From contig OV050030.1 in NCBI GenBank assembly GCA_920105625.2, positions 115,054,814-115,118,813 on the forward strand: a stretch of 64,000 nt of DNA. Reading direction: 5' to 3'. Positions 36,535 to 47,479 of the stretch are shown here, piece after piece. A model generated the notes under the pieces. It saw only the letters and a list, made by a program, of their open reading frames with translations, was not told where the DNA came from and ran no database searches. How positions within the stretch are numbered: the first letter of the stretch is position 1; the number at the start of each line of letters is the position of its first letter. A program made the position numbers and the translations under genes. This stretch comes from Clusia tigrina (taxonomy: Eukaryota; Arthropoda; Insecta; Diptera; Clusiidae).

Positions 36535-38033
36535 AGAGCAATGTGGTGTTGATGCCTGCCAGCGACCGCACCATCCACTCTTACACACGCCACATTATGA
36601 GCGCTTTGTTACCTCTACAGGAAAAGAACATAATGGTGAGGTCGAACGAAATCCTGTATTATTTCATTCTAAAGAAAATAAGCGCGCTGTATTTCGCTAT
36701 ATTGGTGCAACTCTTCACGCCAATGGAAAATCTGCGAGCACATGGACCTTTATTGATGAAGGTTCGGCTTGTACACTTATGGAGCAAGATTTGGCAACAG
36801 AGCTGGGTACGGCTGGCCCAACGGAGGAGCTGTGTTTACAATGGACCGGTGATATTCAACAAAATGTAACAAATTCTCAATCTGTTGCGCTGAACATTTC
36901 CTCATAGACGCCTCATGCAAAGAAATTTTATATTAAAAAGGTACGTACCATAACTGCACTTAAGCTTCCTGTACAATAAGTAGACATTGCTAACATATCT
37001 GCTCGCGAACACCTAAAAAATATACGAATTTCTCTATATACTGCAGAACGAGCAATGATTCTTATCGGTTTGGACAATTTAAAGCTTATTATTTCCCAAG
37101 AAATTCGACAAACTGAAAGTGATGAACTTGTTCCAGCTCGATGCAAACTCGGTTGGTCTGTGTACGAGCGAGGCGATGGAAATAAAGAGCCTCCTCCAAC
37201 GAATAATGCACATCTGCGCTTGTAATGGTGATAAGCGCTTGGAAGACTTGGTAAAATCACACTTCGCATTAGAGTGTGTTGGTATTCGCGAATCTTCACC
37301 ACTCGTTTCAAAGGAAGACGAGCGCTCGCTGCACATAATGGCGGCTAAAACAAAATATCTTCCTCTGAAGAAACGATGGGAAACTGGACTTCTATGGAAG
37401 CATGACCAAGTGGAGCTACCTGATTCCTTTTCAATGGCATGCCGGCGCTTACAATGCCTTGAGGCTAAAATGTGTCGCAATTCGGATTAAAAAAATTTTA
37501 TGATTAGAACCAACCTTGATTATGAGCAGAAGGGGTATATAAGAAAATTAAAGGAAACTGAAATATCCGTAGCTTGGTATATTCCGATTTTTGCTCTTAC
37601 CAATCCTAATAAAAACAAGAAACGATTTGTGTGGGATGCAGCTGCCGTAGTAAAAAATGTTGCCCTTAATTCTGCTGTTATGAAAGGACCTGATTTACTT
37701 AGATCCCTAGTAGGTGTGCTAATACGTTTTCGGGAGCAGCCCATAGCGTTGTCAGGCGACATACTTGAAATGTTTCACCAAGTTCGCGTTAGGAAAGAAG
37801 ACCAAGCTGCTCAACAGTTCCTGTGGCGGATTGGCGATAGCTCAAAAGCTTTGGGGGTGTATGTAATGCAGGTGATGACATTTGGTGCAACGTCATCGCC
37901 CTCTCTTGCGAATTTTGTAAAAAATAAAAATGCCCTTCGTTTGCAACCAACGTACCCTGTAGCGGTTAAGGCTATTTTGAAAAATACATTTGTGGATGAT
38001 TGGCTACAAGTGCCAAGCGAGAACGTGATATGA
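36535..38033 (+). pseudogene. BEL-1 protease and reverse transcriptase
   Basis: Protease (frame 36479-36907): TWTFIDEGSACTLM is the D-E/S-G active-site motif of Pao DUF1758 proteases. A degraded connector follows (GWSVYERGDG at 37160). Then SHFALECVGIRE and YLPLKKRWETGLLW (37250-37400) lead into RT: RFVWDAAAVVKNVALNSAVMKG, LSGDILEMFHQVRV, VMTFGATSSPSLANF and the catalytic FVDDW (37990). Stops at about 36905 and 37488-37490, and a shift near 38000, break it. RT copies RNA to DNA inside particles. Confidence 0.75.
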
Positions 38034-39268
38034 TTGAACTTGCTGCTACTGTACGAAAAATCCATGCTGAAGGCGGATTCGAGATGAGAGACTGGGTTTC
38101 AAACTCCAAAAGCGTTTTGTACGCGTTGACTGGTAAATGCGAACAAGCTGATAAGTACATTGAGCAGCCGGACGAGTATCATGAAAAGGTTTAAGGAATG
38201 TGGTGGTCACCGGGACCTGACGTATTGCGATATTTTGTGAAGTTTTCTAAGGAGGTTGTAGACGAGAGCGTTATATCAACGAAACGACAAATTTTGAGGG
38301 CCGTAATGACAATATTTGACCCATTGGGTCTCTTAGGTTTCTTTGTCATTTACGCAAAAATACTGATGCAAGAAATATGGCGTTCCGGCGTAACATGGGA
38401 TGAGCCCATTCGACAAGAAGAACTAGAGAAGTGGTGGCGATGGATACGTTGTTTGCAACATCTTCAGGAAATACGAATTCCCCGTTGTTATAAAGTGGTA
38501 AGTTCAGCGGTGCGAATTGAACCACATGTTTTTGTAGATGCAAGTAAAGATGCTTACGCCTCTGTAGTTTATATGCGTGCCATACAACACAATAAAGTTT
38601 TTTGCAGTTTTGTTGCCTCAAAAACGCGAGTAGCCCCGCTTAAGCCTATATCCATCCCACGGTTGGAATTAATGGCTGCCTTATTAGGTTTACGTTTAGC
38701 AAAGTTGGTAACCAGCGAATTATCTATTCATTTGGATCAGCGCATATTTTGGTCAGACTCAAAAAATGTACTATCTTGGATAAGATCTGACACAAGAAAA
38801 TTTCACCAGTTTATAGCAGTTCGCGTAGGTGAAATACTTGAGGATTCTCACGTTCAAGAGTGGAGATGGGTATCTTCCTCAGACAATGTCGCAGACGAAG
38901 CCACCAAATGGTCCACTCATCCAGAATTAACCAAATCGTCCAGATGGTTTATTGGGCCTAAATTTTTATACTTGCCTGAGCCACAGTGGGCAGAAAGAGA
39001 CATCAACACCGTTAGAGGGCACGATCTGATTGGTCACGTGGAAGTGAAACCACCTATTTCTCCGACGTTAATAATCATCAGTCCTGATCCAATGCGTTTC
39101 AGTAAGTGGGAAAAGCTGCGAGGCGCTCAAAAGTATGTTTTTAAATTTCTACGCATATTATGGCAGAAATGGAAGCGACCTGCTAAAGTGGTCAATTTGG
39201 TAGAAAAGAGTGACGTAAAGAGCCTTGAGCATTTCGTCATACGAAATTGCCAAGAAGCTTTCGGATAA
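38034..39268 (+). pseudogene. BEL-1 RT end and RNase H
   Basis: A continuous frame interrupted by TAA at 38192-38194. MWWSPGPDVLRYF, then TIFDPLGLLGFFVIYAKILMQ, a conserved Pao segment after the RT palm. RNase H acidic residues are seen in HVFVDASKDAYASV, IPRLELMAALLG and IFWSDSKNVLSWI, and VSSSDNVADEATK supplies the last. Length is normal for the family. It ends at a TAA at 39266-39268 before integrase. Confidence 0.8.
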
Positions 39269-40505
39269 GAGATAAAGCACTTACACCTCTGAGAGCCAAT
39301 ATCCCGCAAGAGTGCAATCTATAAATATTCCCCTTATTTAGACAACTTTGTAATGCTTAGAGTGAAAGGAAGAATTGATGCCATGGGAACAGATGATTAC
39401 GATTCTCGGCGCCCAATAATTCTACCTCGTAATCATAAGGTAACATATTTAATCGCAGAATTTTATCACCGTAAATTTCATCATCATCACAATGAAATTG
39501 AAATGTAAATAAAATGCGGCAGCGCTATAGCATTCCTGTCAACTGTGTTGCAACCGCCGTGCGCTCCCACAACCTCCGGAAATGGCAGCTTTGCCACCTG
39601 AAAGATTTGCTACGTTTTCACAGCCATTCAGAAACACTGGTACCGACTACATCGGTCCATTCGAAATAATTGTTGGTAGGCGCCGAGAGAAGCGATGGGG
39701 AGTGCTATTCACATGCCCAGTGCATTTAGAAATTGCTCCATCGCTTTCTACCGATTCATTCTTGCTGGTACTGAAACAATTTATTGCCCGCCGAGGTGCA
39801 CCGCGATGTATTTGGTCGGATAATGGCACAAATTTCCGTGAAGCCAGTCGCATCCTACAGAACGAAATCGAACGGTTCTCAACTGATGAATTTAAGTGCC
39901 GCTGCCCTGAAATCGCCGGGCATTTTATACCCCCAGCCGCACGCCATATGGGTGGTTGTTGGGAAAGAATGGTCCGTTTTGTGAAATCTGTGCAAATGGA
40001 CATCATACTAGCATGTGGATTACGCGAGGAATTGCTAAGGGCAGCTATGGCTGATGTAGAGCATATCTCGATTTCACGTCCTCTAACATACGTTCCCCTC
40101 GATTCGCCGTAAATGGAAGCATTGACGCCTAATCACCTTCTTTTAGGCAGTTCCAGTGGAATACGCGAACACGAAACAGAAACTAGGGATAGTGGTACAT
40201 TGACCAGAAATTTTCTAATTGCTAGTCAGCTTGCTGATCAATTCTGGAAGCGCTGGATCCGGGAATACGCACCCTGCCTTACACGACGATCCAAATGGTT
40301 TCAAACCACTCCCAACCGAATCGAAATAAATGACGTTGTAATTATCATGGATGATGATGCAAAGCGAAACACGTGGCGGAAAGGATATGTCGTTGATGTT
40401 AATTGTGCAAAGAATGGAGCAGTGCGAAGCACCGTTGTTCGAACCACCGATGGACTGCTCACTAGACCCTCGGTAAAGCTGGCGAAACTTGATGTAAGGA
40501 AGTAA
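39269..40505 (+). pseudogene. BEL-1 integrase with C-terminal Pao domain
   Basis: The zinc region (39270-39580) is degraded. The core has Asp in NTGTDYIGPF, Asp in IWSDNGTNF and Glu in CWERMVRF, spaced as a DDE integrase. After a TAA at 40110-40112 the same frame continues with TPNHLLLG, FWKRWIREY and VVIIMDD, the DUF5641-type C-terminal module. It ends at 40503-40505 about 30 bp before the polypurine tract, so no further gene follows. Confidence 0.8.
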
Positions 40506-40545
40506 ACTCCGTTAATTATATGCACGAAGTATACGAAGGGGGGGA

Positions 40546-41183
<638 letters not shown>

Positions 41184-41188
41184 ACCCA

Positions 41189-41565
41189 TACGTTTGATAA
41201 ACTCTGACACCCTGGATTACTTTATAAATTAAAACAAGTTTTTCCTTCTAAATATTACTGTATCCTGAAATCCTATCTTGAAGATAGGCATTTCATGATC
41301 AAATTCAACGATGAAGTCACAAAATTATATCCAATAAAATCTGGCGTCACACAAAGAAGCGTTCTGGGTCCTGTGCTCTACAAACTATTTACAGCTGAGT
41401 TGCCAACAACAGCAAATTCAACAACTGCTACCTTTGCTGCCGATACAGCGATTATGGTAACTCACTCCAACCATCTGACAGTATCGGCCTCTACAAAATA
41501 GAAAAATGGTAACAAAAGTGGAGAATGAAAGCTAATGCGACCAAGTCTACCCAAATTGTAATGTA
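41189..41565 (+). pseudogene. Second Jockey-clade LINE: RT part beyond BEL-1
   Basis: Continues the LINE interrupted at 32770. It shows KLYPIKSGVTQRSVLGPVLY (normally GVPQGS), TADLP-like FTAELPTT, and ATFAADTAIM where the catalytic FADD has become FAAD. It ends with RMKANATKSTQIV just before the 3' UTR of the minus-strand LOA element. The Jockey 3' end is missing. Confidence 0.75.
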
Positions 41566-41636
41566 ATGGTTGTACGGGTTAGGCTAAGGCCTTTATGCAC
41601 TGCGACCAACTTGATCTATTGTGCGCCCCTCCGTAC

Positions 41637-43370
41637 TTAATTATTTAGTTTACTTAGTATATCAAGGAATCGGACCAGCTCCTTTGGAGAGAGCATTTGA
41701 AGGTCTTCATCTTCTAGTATATAGGAACCTAAGATCCTGTGTCTCCTGTAGCCTAATGCATCACAGTTGGTGATTAAGTGTCCCATAGACTCCTCTTCAT
41801 CACAGCAGAATCTGCAAGTGCTCGTGCTAGATATACCTATTTTGTGTAGGTGTTTGTTGCAGGCGAAGTGGCCTGTTAATGCTCCAGAGAGTAATCTAAG
41901 GCATTTTTTGTTTAAGGTAAGAGCGATTTTTGCTCTATTAGCGTCAAAGCTCAGGAATTTTTTGGAGTGATTGAGGCCGTCAATGCCATTCCAATATTCG
42001 CTGATTTTATGTTGGATCCATTTTTTGGTCTCTTGTTTTATGTTCTTTTTATTAAAGCCAAAGAAGGGGGTAGGTCCAATAAATGATCCTTCGGCCCCTT
42101 TTTTGGCATAAAGGTCTGCCTTTTCGTTACCTTCGAGTCCTTCTTGTCCTGGCACCCAAATCAGACGGACCTGATTGTGGATGGCCAGTTCGTTGAGTGC
42201 GTTGTTACATTCTATAAGGACTTTTGAGGTAAATGTGTAGCTTTTAAGAGCTTTGAGGACTGATTGAATGTCTGAGAGTATTTTAATTTTCACTCCTTTA
42301 AGTCCTCTTTTAGATAAGATTTCCACTGTTTCCATTATAGCATAGAGCTCCGCATGGAAAATCGTGGTATCTGCACTTAGGGTTATTGATTTGTGTGCTC
42401 TAGGTCCCACTATTCCTGCTCCTATCCCCTGGAGCGTTTTGGATCCATCTGTATACCATTTTTGCGAATCATCGTGTACCCATGTTGGGCTATCGTTCCA
42501 TCCCTCCCTTGATGGGAATATGACATTGTAAGTCTTGGTGAAATTGAGTACTAAGTCTGTGTGGTCACTTGCCTGGGTCATGTGCATAGCATCTTTGACC
42601 AAATTTAGAATTTCTAGGTGTCCAGTGAGATTTGCTGGTTTGAATTTTTCATTTGCATGTATTGAGAGTGCTTGCCTTGCAGCTTCCTCTTGAGTTGCTA
42701 AGTATAGCGGTGGTAAATTTAACAGCGCTTCCATGCCAGTAGTTGGGGTAGTTCTCATAGCCCCTGTGATGCTTAGACATGCCAGCCTTTGTAATTTGCA
42801 CAGTTTTAATTTGGCTGTTGTTTGTTTTGTTTTTCCCCACCATACCAATGCCCCATATAGTATGATGGGTTTAACCATTTGGGTGTATATCCAGAAGGTC
42901 ATTTTGGGGCTCAGACCCCAGGATATTCCCAGAAGTTGTTTTATAGTCCAAAGGTTTTTCGTGGCTTTTTTTATTACCGTGTTAAGGTGTGCCTCCCAGG
43001 TGAGTTTTTTATCCAGGATGATACCTAGATATTTTACCTCTTCATGTAAGGGTACCTCTATTCCATTTATTTTTAATGTTGGGATATCAAATGTCCTTTT
43101 CCTGGTGAAGGGGACAATAGTGGTTTTGGTGGGGTTGATTGATCGCCCCTCTTTCCTGCACCACTCCCATGTTCTGTCTAAGGCATCTTGCATCAGGTCT
43201 ACAATAGTCCTTTCATGATTGCCTTGGATTATTATAGATATGTCATCTGCATATCCAATTGTTTTGTATCCTTTATTATTAAGGATCTGTATTAGGTTAT
43301 CAACTAGTATGGACCATAGCAGTGATAGTACTCCCCCCTGCAGACATTCCTTTACCGCTGTAACACTCAT
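41637..43370 (-). pseudogene. LOA-type ORF2: RT palm, RNase H, C-terminus
   Basis: Opens with CLQGGVLSLLWSILVDNL (usually PQGG-LSP) and the catalytic YADDISII. The thumb region follows (KYLGIILDKKLTWEAHL, PIILYGALVWW), then the LOA connection (CLSITGAMRTTPT). RNase H carries Asp in WYTDGSKT, Glu in FHAELYAIME, Asp in KILSDIQSVL and Asp in NEKADLYAKK. The C-terminal region has LLSGALTGHFACNKHL, CRFCCDEEESMGHL and ends RFLDILSKLNN. 577 residues are open, with a frame break at about 43371-43397 from the upstream part. RT and RNase H drive target-primed reverse transcription. Confidence 0.85.
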
Positions 43371-43396
43371 GTTAACTTGCTCTAAAGAGGCTGTGA

Positions 43397-45211
43397 TTAT
43401 TCTTTTTCTATTGCTGGATCTGCTCCCCTGTTGGAGAGTGCCAGTTCTATTGCTTGAAAGTTCGCGTTGTCGAAAGCGCCCTCAATGTCCAGGAATGCAC
43501 AGAGGGCTACCTCCTTTAGGCCTAGTGCCTTTTCAATATCACGAACAATTGTGTGCAGTGCTGTGACTGTAGATTTACCTTTTTGATAGGCAAATTGTAG
43601 CTTATGTAGTGGAGTATTAGAGATGACCTCCTCTCTTATGTAGCAGTCCAATATCTTTTCCATGGTTTTTAACATGAAGGACGTTAGACTGATTGGCCTG
43701 TAGGATTTGGGAGATTCAGGGGGTTTATTTCCACCCTTTGGTAGGAATATAGCCTTAACCTCTCGCCAAACCTTAGGAACATATCCCAATATTAAGGTAG
43801 ATCTAAAGATTTGAACCAAAATTTGTATTAATCTCCTGGTCCCTTTTGAAAGTAGGGCTGGAAATATACCATCAGGTCCAGGTGATTTGTAGGGTTTAAA
43901 CGAGTTGATTGCCCATTCAACCCTTTCAAATTTTACTATTCTGAAGATAGTAGAGTTTCTTGCCCTGTAGCGATTGTGCACCCCATGATCATTGTCGCTG
44001 GTTGTGTTAGGCCGGCAATCAGGGAAATGAGTTTTAAGCAGAAGCTCTAGTGTATCATTAAAAGTGTTTGTGAAAGTACCATCCGGTGCCTTTAGAGTGC
44101 CAATTAGATTAATTACCCCCTTGGGCAGTGATTTTTGTATTCTGGCTGTCGTTGGGACATCTTTAAGTTCTTCACAGAAGTATTTCCATGAGTTCCTTTT
44201 TGATTTCCTCAGCTCCTTGTTGTACAGTGTCAGGGATTTCTTATATTCCTCCCATGTTTTGTATTTCTTTGCGTCATTGAATTTAGACCTTGCTATTTGA
44301 CGCAAATTAGCTAGTTCTTTGTTCCACCAAGGGACCCTCTTCGTTGAGGTTTTTGTCTTGAGTGGACTACATTCGTGATTTGAGGATATAATAGAGTCAG
44401 TCAGAGCTTCAACTGATGCATCCAATTCCTCTGTCGATCTTATGTGAAGCATGCTTCTGGTTAGCTTAGTTTCTAAGCACTCTGAGTATTTATCCCAGTT
44501 TGTTGATTTAGGGCTTCTATAGAGCATTACGCTCTTATTTAACACCATGATTTCAAAGAGAATATGTTTATGATCAGACATTGAGTCCTCATCAGAGACT
44601 CTCCAGTTCGGGATCATATCAAGTGAATTATTTGTTATGAGTGCTAAGTCAAGAACCTCTTGTCGTATGGCATTTCCAAAGGTGGGTTTATTGCCCCTGT
44701 TTGCCATAGCTATGTTAGTTTGTTGTAAGAATTCTAGGAGTGACTCACCTCTTGTGTTTGTATCTGTACTGCCCCAGATTGTATTGTGCGCATTTGCAAC
44801 GCAACCAATGATTAACGTCTTGTTGTGTGTCTTACAGTAGTTCACTAGACCTATGATATTCGGTGGTGGTGCTTCGTTATTGTCTCTTGGAAAGTAAGCT
44901 GAGGCTACGACAGCCTCTATTTTCTTCCCATTTGCATCCACTTCGACGAGTACTGCTGCTGTGTCGCCATTCATAAACTCTATAAATGGCAGATATTTAA
45001 TGTTGGTATCAATGATAAGTGCAGCCCTTGGTTTGACTGGACCCTCGTCTTAGATTACCTGTGTGTTTGGTGTCTTGAGGCCTACTATCTTGCCTCTATG
45101 TATCCAGGGCTCCTGGATAAGCCCTATGTTGGTGCTTCCACAGGCAAACCTTCTGCTAAGTTCGGCCGTTGCAGCCTTAGCATGGTGAAGATTTGCCTGG
45201 ATGCACTTCAT
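43397..45211 (-). pseudogene. LOA-type ORF2: endonuclease and RT N-terminal part
   Basis: Start ATG 45209-45211 (MKCIQANLHHAKAATAELSR), overlapping the ORF1 stop as ATGA. Endonuclease catalytic Glu is in GLIQEPW, later NAHNTIWGSTDTNTRGE and SDHKHI. An in-frame TAA near 45048 (after TPNTQVI) and the break at 43371-43397 inactivate it. RT N-terminal blocks are KAPDGTF, YKSPGPDGIFPALL, AIFLPKGGNKPP, KSYRPISLTSFMLKTMEKIL, LHKLQFAYQKGKSTVTAL and AFLDIEGAFDNANF. The endonuclease nicks genomic DNA to provide the primer. Confidence 0.85.
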
Positions 45212-46317
45212 GTTGGTGCTACTGAGTTGGGATTGGATGGAGTACTTTCGTCCTCTTCTTCCAACTCCACAGCATCCATTTTATCCGCCAGCTCATCAGC
45301 ATTGGCGGATGCAGCCTTTAGCCTGAGACTCACTTGGCCAAATCTGAAGTTGACCTTATCACCGGATTCCACAGGGCGGGCTGCTGATTTCAGGTCTACT
45401 GCTAAGACCAGAGTTACGTTAGAGCCTCTTTCAGCTCTTCGTAGTGTACGCCACGACTCGACGTGGAGGCCTTTGTTCTGCCCCTGCAAAAAGTCCAGGA
45501 TCCTAGCGGTGTCCAGGGACTGGGAGTTGGGAAAGTACCCCACAGCGATCCGCGAGTGAGGTATCTTGGAGTCCTCTGTGACCCACAGTGAAGCACCCTC
45601 CCAAGGCGACGCGTTGGTGATGGCCGCCTTTAGCCAGTCTGTTGACGCGCTATCTTTACAGTGCAGAACCATGTATGCTGCTTTGTAGATAGCGCCCAGG
45701 AACGCTGGTTTTGTAGCCTGTTGTTTCCCGGCTATGATTTTATCCACGATGAGTTTCTGGATGGAGTCCATTTGCTCCGTTGTTAGGGGCGTATTGGGAT
45801 AGTCCCTTGCGAGTACTGCCATTTTGATGCCTGTCACCACATCCTTGTAGGAGGCAGTGGGCTGCCTCTTCTTGGATGTATTTTCAATCAAATTTGGTGC
45901 GTCTTCTGCAGATGTTGCTGCTTGTGCTGTTTTAATAGCCGGTGCTGCAGCTCCTGCTGCGAGCTTGCAGGTGGAGGGTTGATCGTCCCTTAGCCGATTT
46001 TTATATGTGGCCTCTGGAGGTGTTTGTTCGGCCGACCTCTGCCTTTTGGGGCCTGGTTTTCCGCCTTGGAACTTGTTTGTGGGCATAGGAAGCATAGCTT
46101 TGGCGTATGCCTCTTCTCTGCTGAACCCTTTCTTGAGGAAGTAACTGAACCTCTTTTTGCTCGCGCCGCTGAGTTTTTTAGGCTTTTCAGCTCCTGAGTC
46201 AGTGCCTATCGGATTTTGGTGGTCGGCGTTTTGGCTCGCGCCATCGAGGGCTGCTCTGCCTCTCTTTGCTGAGGTGCTGTGGCCTCTTTGTGTGAGCTAT
46301 TGTGACTGCTCTCGCCA
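45208..46317 (-). CDS. LOA-type ORF1 (gag-like RNA-binding protein)
   Basis: The open frame from ATG 46095 gives 295 residues. Upstream in the same frame, LSGASKKRFSYFLKKGFSRE precedes this ATG and is conserved with 12150, so the authentic start is probably the ATG near 46317, with a 1-bp shift between. Domains: a basic low-complexity N-terminus, then SYKDVVTGIKMAVLARDYPN with TTEQMDSIQKLIVDKI, and an alpha/beta RRM-like domain (YMVLHCKDSASTDWLK, WVTEDSKIPHSRIAVGYFP, RGSNVTLVLAVD). An acidic tail follows. No CCHC knuckle is visible. It would coat element RNA. The TGA at 45208-45210 overlaps the ORF2 start. Confidence 0.7.
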
Positions 46318-46700
46318 TTCGGCTTTTATTTGTTTGTTTTCACTTTGTTCCCACGAGTAAAGGGGAAATATCGGTCCACTACGCCAGTGCCCCGGTAGCG
46401 CGGTAAGGCATGAATTGAAATGGGGCCTTGCCTCGGCACCCCAAGTTCGCTATTAAGCTTGACTCTGCCCCGTCAAGCAAGCCCACCAGCATAGCTGTTC
46501 CACTGTGGGTTTAGGGGGTTTTTTTTTGGGCCAATTAACCCTTCCGCACTCCAGACTGGAGATCCAGAGCGCGGGCGGACCCTTGCCCCAGGGAGTTTTC
46601 CTTCTCCCCGCCCGGCTATCGGCGGCTCAATTTCAGCAGAGACATGACCGTACTGAAAATGAGCCATTGGTCTGAAAGATAGCCGCACTTCCCCGAAGGG
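46318..46700 (-). promoter_or_regulatory. LOA-type LINE 5' leader / internal promoter region
   Basis: GC-rich, compositionally unlike the surroundings. It contains a T run at 46523 and a C/G-rich stretch at 46560-46625. Its position before ORF1 suggests a 5' UTR with an internal promoter, as LINEs carry. The boundary near 46690-46705 is uncertain. Confidence 0.45.
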
Positions 46701-46704
46701 CTGA

Positions 46705-46804
46705 CCAATTAGCTAGCGCCAAGCGGGCAACCTAGCTAGCCCCTCGACGTCTGACCAGGAATCGTAGTTATCTACTTTCAACCTGTGCGTTGCCCAGTGG
46801 GATA
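46705..46804 (+). pseudogene. R1-type LINE ORF2 piece upstream of BEL-2
   Basis: The last 30 bp read FNLCVAQWDTSTNVRWT in the frame that continues beyond BEL-2 at 55213 (the TSD bases GGATA belong to it). This fits the W-x(n)-GRWT-RLIP region of R1-type LINE C-termini. Upstream there is a TAG, and the rest is unclear. Confidence 0.5.
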
Positions 46805-47314
46805 TGTACGAATTCATATAAATATCAATCGCACAACCTTCAACTGTATATTTGTATGTATCCGTACGTTTGTACCCACAACAACAACAAGGAATATGCA
46901 GTCTGCGCGTGCAGTAGCATTGTGGCTCAAATGACACTTGCACAAGAATTAGGTGCATTCCCAAAAATGCAACATAAGCATTTGGGTGGCATTGAAACGT
47001 ATTTTCATTGAACTCGCACATGCTGCTATGCGCTGCTGTTATATTCTGCTGATATTTATTTTTAGTACATATTAATTATTATTGATGATGTTAGCAATAA
47101 GTTATTATTTAAGACGATGAATTTCAATAAACAAATCACTCTTTAATTCTTTAGCAACAAGAAAACTGAGTCTTTTTATTTTCAGCGACGGATTGTTCAG
47201 GTTCAAGTGCTTGAACAATCAAATTATTATTCCTAGTCTCATATTGGTTCAAGTGCCTGTATGAGACGTCAATAAGGAATACTACCACTACAGTCAAACG
47301 AGGCTGTATTTACA
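46805..47314 (+). repeat. BEL-2 5' LTR
   Basis: 510 bp, TGTACGAATTC to GTATTTACA. It contains AATAAA at about 47130 (ATTTCAATAAACAAATC), a probable polyadenylation signal, and short inverted phrases (CAAGTGCTTGAACAATC). Confidence 0.9.
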
Positions 47315-47316
47315 TT

Positions 47317-47333
47317 TGGTGACCCCGACGTGA
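47317..47333 (+). promoter_or_regulatory. BEL-2 primer-binding site
   Basis: TGGTGACCCCGACGTGA, two bases after the LTR end, the usual PBS location. The priming tRNA is not identified here. Confidence 0.75.
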
Positions 47334-47479
47334 CAGGACATAAAATTGATTCAGCAAAAGCACAGCAGTGTGAGCATTCAATTTTATCACAATTCATCAA
47401 TCGGTTTTAGTTCGAGCACACAGGGTGCTACAAAACACGATACTTAAGAAGCAAGAGCACAATAGTGTGAGCGTTAATA

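Larger units (their letters stand above)
41566..46700 (-). mobile_element. LOA-type LINE, near full length
   Basis: Two ORFs in LINE order on the minus strand: ORF1 (to 45208) and ORF2 (45211 to 41637), with endonuclease, RT and RNase H. A GC-rich 5' leader extends to about 46700 and a short 3' UTR covers 41566-41636. RNase H together with an ORF1 of this kind points to the LOA/I side of non-LTR elements rather than Jockey; LOA is my best assignment. The 5' end is approximate, and no target duplication was identified. Confidence 0.75.

Noticed and set aside
46473..46688. Separate minus-strand gene of 71 residues
   Set aside because: Lies in the GC-rich LOA leader and has no recognised domain.
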